From positions 1-13,694 of the forward strand of contig CAMAMZ010000049.1 in the NCBI GenBank assembly GCA_945837185.1: 13,694 nt of DNA. The letters are read 5' to 3'. The DNA is from an uncultured Bacteroidales bacterium. Lineage in GTDB: Bacteria > Bacteroidota > Bacteroidia > Bacteroidales > Bacteroidaceae. The translations under genes and the position numbers were made by a program. Shown here piece by piece: positions 6,544 through 13,694 of this stretch (position 1 is its first letter; each line of letters opens with the position of its first letter). The notes beneath the pieces are model-generated. The model was not told the origin of the DNA, ran no database searches, and saw only the letters and a list, made by a program, of their open reading frames with translations.

Positions 6544-8517
6544 ATGCCTGCCCCTCATCTTTTTGCCTGTCGCCTTTGGCTGACGGCTGTCTTGCTCGTT
6601 AACATCCTGCAACTCAGGGCAGACAGTCTGCCTTTGCTCCCTATGCCTCAACAATGTAAGGTTGGGAAAGGTTATGCAAAGGCCACAGTGCCCGTCACCA
6701 CCCGATTCGTTGACAGTATTCCTGGTGCCTGTGTGCAGGCAGAGGCCTACCGCCTTTCTATTCAGCGTGACAGGATTCTGATTGAGGCTGTCACCTCGCA
6801 AGGCGTATACTGGGCACAACAAACATTGGCCCAACTGCGGGAGGCCGAGGCACAACACAACCGCTTACGCTTGTGCGAGATTACGGATTGGCCGGCTTTC
6901 CCTATCCGCGGGTTCATGCACGACACCGGACGCAGCTTCATTCCTATCGAGGAACTGAAGCATGAGATAGCCTTGCTCAGCCGTTTTAAAATCAATACCT
7001 TCCACTGGCATCTTACGGAGAATCAGGCCTGGCGCTTAGCGTGCCAACGCTATCCCCAACTCAATGCTGATTCCATCACCCTGCGGCATCCCGGACAATA
7101 TTACACGCAACAGGAGGCGGCAGAACTGGTAACATTCTGCAAAGATCATGGTGTGTTGCTCATACCGGAGATAGACATGCCTGGCCATAGTGCAGCCTTT
7201 GAGCGTGCTTTTGGCTGTGCCATGCAGAGCGAACGAGGCACACAAATCCTGCGCGACATTCTCGATGAGGTATGTGAGGTTTTTGACGTTCCCTATCTGC
7301 ACATAGGAACCGACGAGGTGGCCTTCACCAATCCTTCGTTTGTTCCCGACATGGTGGCTTATGTGCGTAGCAAAGGCAAGAAGGTCATTTCCTGGAATCC
7401 TGGTTGGAATTACAAGGCAGGTGAAGTGGACATGACGCAACTCTGGAGCTATCGTGGCAAGCCCACACCCGGTGTTCCTGCCATAGACTGCCGTTTTCAC
7501 TATGCCAACCATTTTGACATGTATGCTGATTTGGTGGCGCTCTACCATAGTCGCATCGGCAACCAGACTGATTGCCGAAATGGCATAGCAGGCTGTATTG
7601 TGGCTTTCTGGAATGACCGGCGTATAGACAGTCCGCGACAAATTCTGGCCGACAATAGTTTCTATCCTTATATGCTCACCTTGGCAGAACGGAGCTGGCG
7701 AGGGGGCGGCACCAGTTATTTTGATGGGAAGGCTACACTCTTATGGCCGGAAGAAGCAGCACAGCTTGCCGATTTCCAGGCCTTTGAGCAACGAATGTTG
7801 TGGCATAAAGACCATCTCTTGGCAACGGAACCCTTCCCTTACGTTGCCCAAAGCAAAGCACATTGGTTTATAACGGAAGCTTACGACAACGAGGGACAAC
7901 TCCAAACGTCATTCCTCCCGGAACAGTGGCAACACGACCTGCATACCTTGCCTGTCCGCATCAACGACACCTTATATATATATAAAGACAGCTTGCGCCT
8001 GCGGCCCATCATCGGCAATGGTATTTACCTCCGCCATGTGTGGGGCACTACAGTACCGGCTTTCTACGCCCAACCGCAACCGAACCATACTGCCTATGCC
8101 ATAGCTTGGGTGAAGGCAAAACATCCCCAAAAGGTTGGTGTGATGTTGGAAACACAGAACTATAGTCGTTCGGAAAGCGACCTTCCTCCTCCTGCCGGTG
8201 CCTGGGATGAGCGTGGCAGTCGTATCTGGATAAATGGCAAGGAAATCATGGCACCTCATTGGGAGAACACACACCACGAGCGCAACAACGAATTGTGCCT
8301 GCGCAACGAGAATGCTGCATCACGCCCTCCCGTGGTTGTTTCGCTTCAGCGAGGTTGGAATAAGATTATGTTGAAACTGCCTGTGGCTTCTTTCAAATCG
8401 CCTGCCACACGCCTTGTCAAATGGATGTTTACGGCAGCCTTGGTTGAGGTGCCGGCTACAGGTCAAGCGCCCATAGCCGACCATCCCCAAGGTCTTTCAC
8501 TTGAATACTTTTATTGA
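6544..8517 (+). CDS. Secreted GH20 beta-N-acetylhexosaminidase
   Basis: 657 aa. An N-terminal signal peptide (hydrophobic 11-24, cleavage near RADS) without a lipobox points to the periplasm or secretion. A short GH20b-like domain (about 28-117) comes before the TIM barrel. Barrel landmarks are GFMHDTGR (123-130), HWHLTENQAWRL (154-165), EIDMPGHS (209-216) and HIGTDEV (253-259). D257 and E258 are the adjacent Asp and acid/base Glu of GH20 substrate-assisted catalysis. The usual HWHLTDDQGWR and HxGGDE forms are altered, which hints at a separate subfamily. After about residue 440 comes a C-terminal region of roughly 215 aa that I do not recognise; a carbohydrate-binding role is plausible. The expected substrate is terminal beta-linked GlcNAc or GalNAc. 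Last gene of the asd run, ending 7 nt from the converging ridA. Confidence 0.9.
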   Translation: MPAPHLFACRLWLTAVLLVNILQLRADSLPLLPMPQQCKVGKGYAKATVPVTTRFVDSIPGACVQAEAYRLSIQRDRILIEAVTSQGVYWAQQTLAQLREAEAQHNRLRLCEITDWPAFPIRGFMHDTGRSFIPIEELKHEIALLSRFKINTFHWHLTENQAWRLACQRYPQLNADSITLRHPGQYYTQQEAAELVTFCKDHGVLLIPEIDMPGHSAAFERAFGCAMQSERGTQILRDILDEVCEVFDVPYLHIGTDEVAFTNPSFVPDMVAYVRSKGKKVISWNPGWNYKAGEVDMTQLWSYRGKPTPGVPAIDCRFHYANHFDMYADLVALYHSRIGNQTDCRNGIAGCIVAFWNDRRIDSPRQILADNSFYPYMLTLAERSWRGGGTSYFDGKATLLWPEEAAQLADFQAFEQRMLWHKDHLLATEPFPYVAQSKAHWFITEAYDNEGQLQTSFLPEQWQHDLHTLPVRINDTLYIYKDSLRLRPIIGNGIYLRHVWGTTVPAFYAQPQPNHTAYAIAWVKAKHPQKVGVMLETQNYSRSESDLPPPAGAWDERGSRIWINGKEIMAPHWENTHHERNNELCLRNENAASRPPVVVSLQRGWNKIMLKLPVASFKSPATRLVKWMFTAALVEVPATGQAPIADHPQGLSLEYFY

Positions 8518-8524
8518 TAACCCT

Positions 8525-8899
8525 TTAGAGGGCTGCCAATACTTCAATCTCTACGAGCGCACCCTTCGGCAAGGTCTTGACAGCCACGGCCGAACGAGCG
8601 GGATAAGGCTCTTTGAAGAAAGTGGCATATACCTCATTCATGGCAGCAAAGTTGGCCATATCAGAGAGGTAGACGGTTGTTTTTACCACATGCGACAGGT
8701 CGGTACCAGCGGCTGCCAACACATGGGTAACATTGGTCAGCGACTGACGGGTTTGCTCTGCTATACCACCCTCAGCAAACTCACCGGTAGCCGGATCAAT
8801 AGGCACTTGGCCTGACGCAAACACAAAACCATTGGCCACGATGGCCTGGCTGTAAGGACCCAATGCCTTGGGTGCCTTGTCAGAATGTACTACTTCCAT
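8525..8899 (-). CDS. ridA: RidA family enamine/imine deaminase
   Basis: 124 aa, the usual length of the Rid/YER057c/UK114 family. It hydrolyses reactive 2-aminoacrylate and 2-aminocrotonate (enamine/imine forms), releasing ammonia and preventing damage to PLP enzymes. Family features are GPYSQAI (14-20), ASGQVPIDP (28-36), the substrate-carboxylate arginine R102 in PARSAVAV, and E117 in ALVEIEV. The full set indicates an active RidA rather than a Rid2-7 protein that lacks the arginine. It lies 84 nt downstream of ilvA on the same strand with no promoter pattern between, so it is probably co-transcribed. That pairing matches its known role of clearing IlvA by-products. Confidence 0.94.
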   Translation of the reverse strand: MEVVHSDKAPKALGPYSQAIVANGFVFASGQVPIDPATGEFAEGGIAEQTRQSLTNVTHVLAAAGTDLSHVVKTTVYLSDMANFAAMNEVYATFFKEPYPARSAVAVKTLPKGALVEIEVLAAL

Positions 8900-8937
8900 T
8901 TTCGTTCTCTTTTTATTTGGTTAGTTCATTTATTTGT

Positions 8938-8983
8938 CGGTTTCACCAACACGGCAGGGCCATCCACACACAAGGGGAAACCG
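8938..8983 (-). repeat. Inverted repeat between ilvA and ridA
   Basis: CGGTTTC (8938-8944) and GAAACCG (8977-8983) are perfect complements, with two further G-C pairs inside, enclosing a loop of about 30 nt. It begins immediately after the ilvA stop codon. No U-run follows on the minus-strand transcript, so it is not a normal terminator. It may stabilise or process the ilvA-ridA message. Confidence 0.35.
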
Positions 8984-10177
8984 TTATTTCAACAGAAAGC
9001 CCTTGTTACGCAGCATTTCCTTGATAGCCTGGATATGCTCGGCATTACGGGTCTCCATTTTGATACGCAGTTCACAGGCGTTGACATCCTCGCTGTCGGT
9101 GCTACGCTCATGATTCACACTCACCACATTGGCTCCCATGCCTGCTATCACCTCACTCACCTGCACCAACTGACCGGGTTTGTCAACAAGCTGGATATTC
9201 AACATGCACAGTCGGCCATCCATCTCCAAACCTCTGCTGATGACACGGTTGAGGATGGTAACATCAATATTGCCACCACTCACTAAGCATACGGTCTTCT
9301 TGCCCTTGATAGGTACTTTGTTGAACATGGCTGCTGCCACGCTGACCGCCCCGGCACCCTCGGCAACCATCTTCTCTTCTTCAATGAGGCGCAGAATGGC
9401 AGCGCATATTTCGTCTTCCGTCACCAAGGCCACCTCATCGACATATTTCGAGCAGATGTCGTAGGTTAGAGAGCCCGGTGTCTTCACGGCAATACCATCG
9501 GCAATAGTCTTCACACGTGTTAAGGTCTCGGCATGGTGGTCGCGCAGACTGTCATACATGCTGGGAGCACCCATAGCCTGCACACCATATACCTTGACAT
9601 GCGGATTGAGGGTTTTGATGGCATAGGCCACACCGCTAATCAGGCCACCACCACCAATAGGCACCACCACGGCCTCCACATCGGGCAACTGCTCCAAGAG
9701 CTCCAGACCAATGGTTCCTTGTCCGGCTATGACATGCTCGTCATCAAAAGGATGCACAAAAGTATACCCATTTTCATCGCGCAGCTGGAGTGCCCTACGA
9801 TAGGCATCGTCATAAACACCAGGCACCAGACAAATATCGGCACCCAAACGTTTCGTTGCCTCCACCTTGCTGATAGGTGCTCCTTCCGGCAAACAGATAA
9901 GTGATTTGATGCCATGTGAGGTAGCACCTAAAGCCACTCCCTGGGCATGGTTGCCTGCCGAACAGGCCACAACACCCCGCGCCTTTTCCTCTTCCGAGAG
10001 TTGGGAAATCTTATAATAGGCGCCACGTATCTTGAACGAACCCGTAATCTGCAGGTTCTCTGGTTTCAAATAAATCTCACTTTCCGGATTTAACTTCGGA
10101 GCGCGGACCAATTCTGTACGCCGCAATATTTTTCCCAGCACAAAGCGTGCTCTATAAAACTCGTCAAGATTCAACAT
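8984..10177 (-). CDS. ilvA: Threonine ammonia-lyase (threonine deaminase) with one ACT domain
   Basis: 397 aa from the chosen start. A PLP enzyme converting threonine to 2-oxobutanoate and ammonia, the first step to isoleucine. The PLP lysine is K49 in GSFKIRGA, followed by the SAGNHAQG loop (73-80), the phosphate-binding GGGGL (175-179) and SGGN (300-303). One ACT domain (about 325-397, beginning MLNIQLVDKPGQLVQVS) suggests allosteric control. E. coli IlvA has two ACT-like modules and TdcB has none, so biosynthetic and catabolic roles are both possible. I chose ATG 10175-10177 (MLNLDEF). The reading frame stays open 54 codons further upstream, but that stretch crosses the promoter at 10220-10251 and has no family similarity. 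Followed by ridA. Confidence 0.93.
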   Translation of the reverse strand: MLNLDEFYRARFVLGKILRRTELVRAPKLNPESEIYLKPENLQITGSFKIRGAYYKISQLSEEEKARGVVACSAGNHAQGVALGATSHGIKSLICLPEGAPISKVEATKRLGADICLVPGVYDDAYRRALQLRDENGYTFVHPFDDEHVIAGQGTIGLELLEQLPDVEAVVVPIGGGGLISGVAYAIKTLNPHVKVYGVQAMGAPSMYDSLRDHHAETLTRVKTIADGIAVKTPGSLTYDICSKYVDEVALVTEDEICAAILRLIEEEKMVAEGAGAVSVAAAMFNKVPIKGKKTVCLVSGGNIDVTILNRVISRGLEMDGRLCMLNIQLVDKPGQLVQVSEVIAGMGANVVSVNHERSTDSEDVNACELRIKMETRNAEHIQAIKEMLRNKGFLLK

Positions 10178-10219
10178 TGTCTCTCTATTTTGACTCAACA
10201 CATACTTAAGAATTAGCTG

Positions 10220-10251
10220 CAAAGTTACGTGAAAAGGTTGAAACCTGCAAA
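10220..10251 (-). promoter_or_regulatory. Promoter for ilvA-ridA
   Basis: On the minus strand TTTG (10251-10248) is followed after 20 nt by TAACTTTG (10227-10220), a full match to the Bacteroidetes -33 and -7 elements with the standard spacing. The predicted transcript starts near 10213-10216, giving a leader of about 35-40 nt before the ATG at 10177. This settles the start of ilvA in favour of the shorter protein. One arm of a 12-bp inverted repeat (10232-10243) lies in the spacer. Confidence 0.8.
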
Positions 10252-10299
10252 CGCATCCAACGGCTTTTTGTATCAATGTTCTTTCCTTTTCAACCTTTT
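10232..10299. repeat. 12-bp inverted repeat in the ilvA / response-regulator intergenic region
   Basis: AAAAGGTTGAAA (10232-10243) and TTTCAACCTTTT (10288-10299) are exact complements, 44 nt apart. The first arm sits between the -33 and -7 elements of the ilvA promoter; the second is about 58 nt upstream of the response-regulator -7 element. A shorter outer pair, GTGAAA (10229-10234) and TTTCAC (10307-10312), is also present. The layout suits a DNA-binding regulator that contacts two sites, but binding is an inference. Confidence 0.5.
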
Positions 10300-10356
10300 T
10301 AGGAAGTTTCACAAAATTGTAACAACATAGTAGTGCCATAAGCCTGTAATATTTGC

Positions 10357-10364
10357 TAAATTTG
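10357..10364 (+). promoter_or_regulatory. Probable -7 element for the two-component operon
   Basis: TAAATTTG is a full match to TAnnTTTG. No TTTG is found about 20 nt upstream, so the -33 element is missing or degenerate. The leader would be about 20 nt before the ATG at 10390. A weak -33 element is compatible with activation or autoregulation by the encoded response regulator. Confidence 0.5.
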
Positions 10365-10389
10365 CATCAAAATACTAAAGGACGTCAGC

Positions 10390-11085
10390 ATGGAAGCAAA
10401 CAATTTCCGCATTTTGGTTGTCGATGATGAGATGGATCTCTGCGACATTCTACGTTTCAACCTGGAAGCAAAAGGCTATGAGGTAACAACAGCCGCATCC
10501 GCGGAAGAGGCTTTAACCCTCGACCTGCCTTCTTACTCGCTCCTGCTCCTTGACGTGATGATGGGAGGCATAGATGGGTTTACCTTAGCCAGCAAACTGA
10601 AGCAGCAGCCTGCCACGGCACACCTGCCCATCATCTTCCTCACTGCGAAAGACACGGAGCGCGACACCTTGCGCGGCTTCGATCTTGGTGCCGACGACTA
10701 TATCTCCAAACCATTTTCTATCCGTGAGGTGATGGCAAGGGTGCAAGCTGTTCTGCGCAGAAGTCTGGAGCAACATGCTACGGGCACAGAGGCACAAACA
10801 ATGTGTTTTCAGGGCATGCAGCTGAACTTAGACAAGAAAACAGTGTGTATTGACGGTGCCGATGTGCCGTTCTCCAAGACGGAGTTTGAACTCTTACTGC
10901 TCCTGCTGCAGGAACGGGGGCGTGTGTTCTCACGTCAGGAACTGATTAACCGTATATGGCCTAAGGACGTACTGGTTCTCGACCGCACCGTGGATGTGAA
11001 TATCACCCGTATACGCAAAAAGATTGGCAACTACGCCTCACATCTCGTAACACGACTGGGTTACGGATATTATTTTGAGGAATAA
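10390..11085 (+). CDS. OmpR/PhoB-family response regulator
   Basis: 231 aa. The receiver domain (about 6-121) has the acidic pair D12-D13, phospho-acceptor D55 in LLLDVMMGG, switch T85 in FLTAKD and K107 in ISKPF. All are present, so it should accept phosphate. The winged-helix DNA-binding domain (about 138-229) shows the family signature VPFSKTEFELLLLL and DRTVDVNITRIRKKIG, ending with the GYGYYF wing. It is a transcription factor controlled by the kinase encoded 4 nt downstream. Divergent from ilvA; the shared intergenic region carries a 12-bp inverted repeat that it might recognise. PhoB-like overall, but the regulon is not deducible. Confidence 0.93.
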   Translation: MEANNFRILVVDDEMDLCDILRFNLEAKGYEVTTAASAEEALTLDLPSYSLLLLDVMMGGIDGFTLASKLKQQPATAHLPIIFLTAKDTERDTLRGFDLGADDYISKPFSIREVMARVQAVLRRSLEQHATGTEAQTMCFQGMQLNLDKKTVCIDGADVPFSKTEFELLLLLLQERGRVFSRQELINRIWPKDVLVLDRTVDVNITRIRKKIGNYASHLVTRLGYGYYFEE

Positions 11086-11089
11086 GCAC

Positions 11090-12499
11090 ATGAAGCGGAT
11101 TCCTATTGGTCGTAAGCTCTACATAGAGGTGATCAGCGTTTTTCTGATTTTCGCTGCTACCTTTATCGTCTACCAGCACATGCGTGAAAAACAGTATAAG
11201 ATTGACACGCTCGACCTGCGCCTGCAAAATTATAATGAACATTTGGCTGAGCTCCTCAAGGCGAAACGGTTGCAAGGCGATGCGGCTCTCGACTATTATG
11301 TAAAGGAGCACATGATCAAGGATTTGCGCGTAACAATCATCCGCAAGGACGGAAAGGTAACTTACGACAACCTGCACAAACAATATAAAGACTTTTCCAA
11401 CCATGGCAACCGACCGGAAATACAACGGGCTCTTGCCACGGGCAAAGGGTCGGCAGTGGAACGAAACAGTCCTACGCTGAATGGGAACTTTTTCTATTCT
11501 GCCACGTCTTTTCCTGATCTGGGCATCATCATCCGAAGTGCCCTCCCCTATGACGACAGCCTGATACGGTCATTACGAGCCGACCAACATTACTTGTGGT
11601 TTGCCTTAATGGCCATTCTGATTCTTGTTGTCCTTCTCTATCGGTTCACCAGCCGGTTAGGACAGAACATCTCGCAACTGCGGATTTTCGCATCCAGGGC
11701 TGATGCGGGTATGAATCTCGACACAGAAGACTTGGTGGCTTTTACCAATGATGAACTGGGTGAGATCGCTGAAAGGATTATCAAGATTTACCGTCGGTTG
11801 GAAACGACACGGCAGGAACAAGATTGTCTCAAACGCCAACTCACACAAAACATTGCGCATGAGTTGAAGACTCCTGTGGCAGGCATACAAGGTTATTTGG
11901 AAACCATATTGGAAACACCCAATCTTGACGAGGGCACACGCCAGCGGTTCCTGGAACGTAGCTTTGCCCAATCGCAACGCCTCACATCCTTGCTGCAGGA
12001 CATCTCTCTCCTCAACCAAATGGACGATGGTGGACGGATGGTTGCCTTTACAACAGTGGATGTTTCGCAGATGGTGGAGGACATTGCTGGCGAAACAGCC
12101 CTGCAGTTTAGCAAGAAGAACATGACATTCCGCCATGACTTGCCTGCCAACATTGTGATAAAAGGCAATACCAGCATGATTTACAGCATCTTCCGGAATC
12201 TTATTGACAATGCCATTGCCTATGCAGGCCCAGGCACAACACTCACGCTGACAGCTAACAGAGAGGGAAACGATTGGCATTTTATATGTTGCGACAACGG
12301 TGTAGGGGTGGCACCAGAACATCTATCACGACTTTTTGAACGCTTTTACCGTGTCGACAAAGGGCGAAGCCGTAAAATGGGAGGCACCGGATTGGGTCTG
12401 GCAATCGTGAAGAATGCGGTGTTGCTGCACCGGGGCACCATCCATGTAAGCAACCAACCCACGGGAGGCTTGCGCTTCGACTTTACATTGCCCCAATAA
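11090..12499 (+). CDS. Membrane sensor histidine kinase (PhoR-like)
   Basis: 469 aa from ATG 11090. Two membrane helices (about 11-31 and 168-186) flank an extracytoplasmic sensor region of about 135 residues. A HAMP-like linker follows, then HisKA with phospho-acceptor H257 in NIAHELKTP. The ATP-binding domain has the N-box NLIDNAIAY (N370), G1 DNGVGV (402-407), F-box LFERFYRVD, and G2 GGTGLGLAIVK (431-441). All catalytic boxes are intact. The ligand cannot be inferred. The frame can be extended to a TTG at 11075 inside the response-regulator gene, but the ATG 4 nt after the stop is the better start. It should phosphorylate the regulator encoded just upstream. No terminator is visible in the 46 nt (12500-12545) before the converging gene. 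Confidence 0.92.
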   Translation: MKRIPIGRKLYIEVISVFLIFAATFIVYQHMREKQYKIDTLDLRLQNYNEHLAELLKAKRLQGDAALDYYVKEHMIKDLRVTIIRKDGKVTYDNLHKQYKDFSNHGNRPEIQRALATGKGSAVERNSPTLNGNFFYSATSFPDLGIIIRSALPYDDSLIRSLRADQHYLWFALMAILILVVLLYRFTSRLGQNISQLRIFASRADAGMNLDTEDLVAFTNDELGEIAERIIKIYRRLETTRQEQDCLKRQLTQNIAHELKTPVAGIQGYLETILETPNLDEGTRQRFLERSFAQSQRLTSLLQDISLLNQMDDGGRMVAFTTVDVSQMVEDIAGETALQFSKKNMTFRHDLPANIVIKGNTSMIYSIFRNLIDNAIAYAGPGTTLTLTANREGNDWHFICCDNGVGVAPEHLSRLFERFYRVDKGRSRKMGGTGLGLAIVKNAVLLHRGTIHVSNQPTGGLRFDFTLPQ

Positions 12500-12545
12500 A
12501 ACACCGACCAACGTCATTTATTGAGCAATTGCCCTATCAGTCCAT

Positions 12546-13694
12546 TTACCCGCCAAAGCCGTTGAGCAGGAACTGTCGGAGATGGAGGTGGGTGATGCCA
12601 TCGGCATCGGCGCGGGTAACCAACGGGGTCATTGAAACAACATACTTGGGATAGTTGTCCTTGATGGCACGCAGATTGCCAAACTCCCTCTCTCGAGTTG
12701 CCTCATCCGCAATGAGATACGAAGCCTGTACATAAACTCTTCGGCCATCAGGCTTTTCACAGACAAAGTCAATCTCACTGGCATGTAGCTGACCCACGGT
12801 GACCGTATATCCCATGCGGCACAGCTGGTTGTAGACTATCGTTTCAATCACTTTCTCGATGTCACCTTCGCGACGCCCCCCTGCCATAGCGTTGCGTATG
12901 CCGTTGTCCTCGAAGTAATACTTCTCGTTGCTCTCAAACAGCCGTCGGCCATGAATATCGTAGCGATTCACTTTGTGTATGATATAGGCATCGCAAAGCA
13001 TATTGGCATAATTGACGATGGCCGTGGAGGTGATGCTTTCACCTTGCGACTTCATGTATTTAGCAATACTGTTGGCCGATATGATTTTCCCCGTGTTATC
13101 GGCTAGGAAGCGAACCAAGTTTTCTAAAAATACCACATTGCGTATTTGGTTGCGCATGATGACATCTTTCAGCAGTACAGAGTGATAAACATCGCGTTGG
13201 TATTCGCGGGCATCCTGTTCGTCAAGGCCTATCTTGATCAGACCGGGCAAACCTCCATACTGAATGTAGCGTGCCAGAGAGTCGTCATTATCTTCCAGCT
13301 GATGGAAAGTCAAGAACTCTTCATAGCTCAGAGCGTGCACGTTGATTTCCTTGTATCGTCCACCAATCATAGTACTCAAATCGCTGCTAAGCATTTTTGA
13401 ATTGCTGCCGGTGATGATGATTTCTACATTCTCTTCCTCCCTGTAATGACGGACGCTGCGCTCAAATTCCTTGATGTCCTGTATCTCGTCAATAAGGATA
13501 TAGTTCTTTTTGCCTTTCTCCCGATACCGTTCAATATAAGCATTCAGATCCTGATAGCTCTTGATGGCATCAAATTCATACTTCTCCTTGTCTATATATA
13601 GGACGTGATTGGCACTATCACTCGTGAACTTCTCTCTGAGTAGGCGGAGGATATAGCTTTTCCCAATACGCCGCTGCCCTGTAAGGATGATGAT
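12546..13694 (-). CDS. AAA ATPase with DUF4143 domain, 5'-truncated by the window edge
   Basis: At least 382 aa; the frame is open to base 13694, so the N-terminus lies outside. I translated beyond the internal Met at 13394 and found the ATPase core there. Walker A is TGQRRIGKS (about 13656-13682), Walker B is YILIDEIQDI (about 13473-13502; D at 13488-13490, E at 13485-13487), and the sensor strand is IIITGSNSKML. This is the AAA_14 domain, followed by DUF4143 in the C-terminal half. The C-terminal EIDFVCEKPDGRRVYVQASY resembles a PD-(D/E)xK nuclease core, but the final ExK is replaced by Q-A-S, so nuclease activity is doubtful. Such proteins are common in several copies in Bacteroidetes genomes and their role is not known. 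It converges on the histidine kinase gene. Confidence 0.9.
   Translation of the reverse strand: MIILTGQRRIGKSYILRLLREKFTSDSANHVLYIDKEKYEFDAIKSYQDLNAYIERYREKGKKNYILIDEIQDIKEFERSVRHYREEENVEIIITGSNSKMLSSDLSTMIGGRYKEINVHALSYEEFLTFHQLEDNDDSLARYIQYGGLPGLIKIGLDEQDAREYQRDVYHSVLLKDVIMRNQIRNVVFLENLVRFLADNTGKIISANSIAKYMKSQGESITSTAIVNYANMLCDAYIIHKVNRYDIHGRRLFESNEKYYFEDNGIRNAMAGGRREGDIEKVIETIVYNQLCRMGYTVTVGQLHASEIDFVCEKPDGRRVYVQASYLIADEATREREFGNLRAIKDNYPKYVVSMTPLVTRADADGITHLHLRQFLLNGFGG

Noticed and set aside
7972..7985. 14-bp AT-only palindrome inside the GH20 gene
   Set aside because: It encodes in-frame Leu-Tyr-Ile-Tyr and continues normal coding sequence; alternating TA is easily self-complementary by composition.
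8521..8532. CCCT/AGGG mini-hairpin between the converging GH20 and ridA genes as a terminator
   Set aside because: The stem is only 4 bp and has no T-run on either strand.
10178..10339. 54-codon N-terminal extension of IlvA (start at 10339)
   Set aside because: It crosses the ilvA promoter and its 12-bp repeat, has no similarity to the family, and MLNLDEFYRAR at 10177 is a normal IlvA start.
11075..11089. TTG start of the histidine kinase inside the response-regulator gene
   Set aside because: An ATG 4 nt after the regulator stop gives the usual kinase N-terminus (MKRIPIGRKL); the five extra residues add nothing.
13392..13394. Met at 13394 as the true start of the AAA/DUF4143 protein
   Set aside because: The frame remains open to the window edge and encodes the Walker A and B motifs upstream, so this Met is internal.
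12546..13694. Defence or toxin-antitoxin system centred on the AAA/DUF4143 gene
   Set aside because: Its only visible neighbour is a converging two-component system; no partner toxin, nuclease or mobile-element gene is in view.

Overview
The window looks like a chromosomal segment from a Bacteroidetes bacterium, most likely a Prevotella-type organism. The evidence is threefold. Promoters match the Bacteroidetes pattern (TTTG about 20 nt upstream of TAnnTTTG) in front of the 265 and ilvA genes. Start codons lack Shine-Dalgarno sequences. The gene families (secreted GH20 hexosaminidase, single-ACT threonine deaminase, AAA/DUF4143 ATPase) are typical of that phylum. The genus is an inference from general likeness, not a database result.

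Layout. (1) 1-264 has no complete gene; it holds two adjacent perfect palindromes at the extreme left edge, nested inverted repeats, and a strong promoter. (2) 265-1032 (+) is a small outer-membrane beta-barrel protein followed by a clear intrinsic terminator (1135-1175). (3) 4879-1199 (-) is a tightly overlapping three-gene operon: a membrane antiporter-like protein with a UspA-like tail, a LolD-type ABC ATPase, and a CvfB-type S1 RNA-binding protein. (4) 5066-8517 (+), divergent from (3), is a compact three-gene run: aspartate-semialdehyde dehydrogenase (asd), a YhcH/EbgC-family cupin-like sugar protein, and a secreted GH20 beta-N-acetylhexosaminidase. (5) 10177-8525 (-) is ilvA followed by ridA. 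(6) 10390-12499 (+), divergent from ilvA, is an OmpR-family response regulator and its histidine kinase. (7) 13694-12546 (-) is an AAA/DUF4143 ATPase whose N-terminus runs off the right edge.

How the genes fit together. ilvA makes the reactive enamine/imine intermediates that RidA hydrolyses, so that pair is a production-and-clean-up unit. asd sits at the branch to lysine/diaminopimelate, threonine and methionine; threonine is the substrate of IlvA, so the two metabolic units are thematically linked though separately transcribed. The YhcH and GH20 genes suggest amino-sugar salvage riding on the asd transcript. The two-component system shares its upstream region with ilvA, and that region contains a 12-bp inverted repeat, one arm of which lies between the ilvA promoter elements.

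I see no phage, insertion sequence, CRISPR array, RNA gene or obvious defence island. Most of the window is ordinary housekeeping and accessory metabolism. The parts most worth a second look are the loss of the usual acidic ion-site residue in the antiporter, the inverted repeats in the two divergent promoter regions, and the palindrome pair at the left edge.
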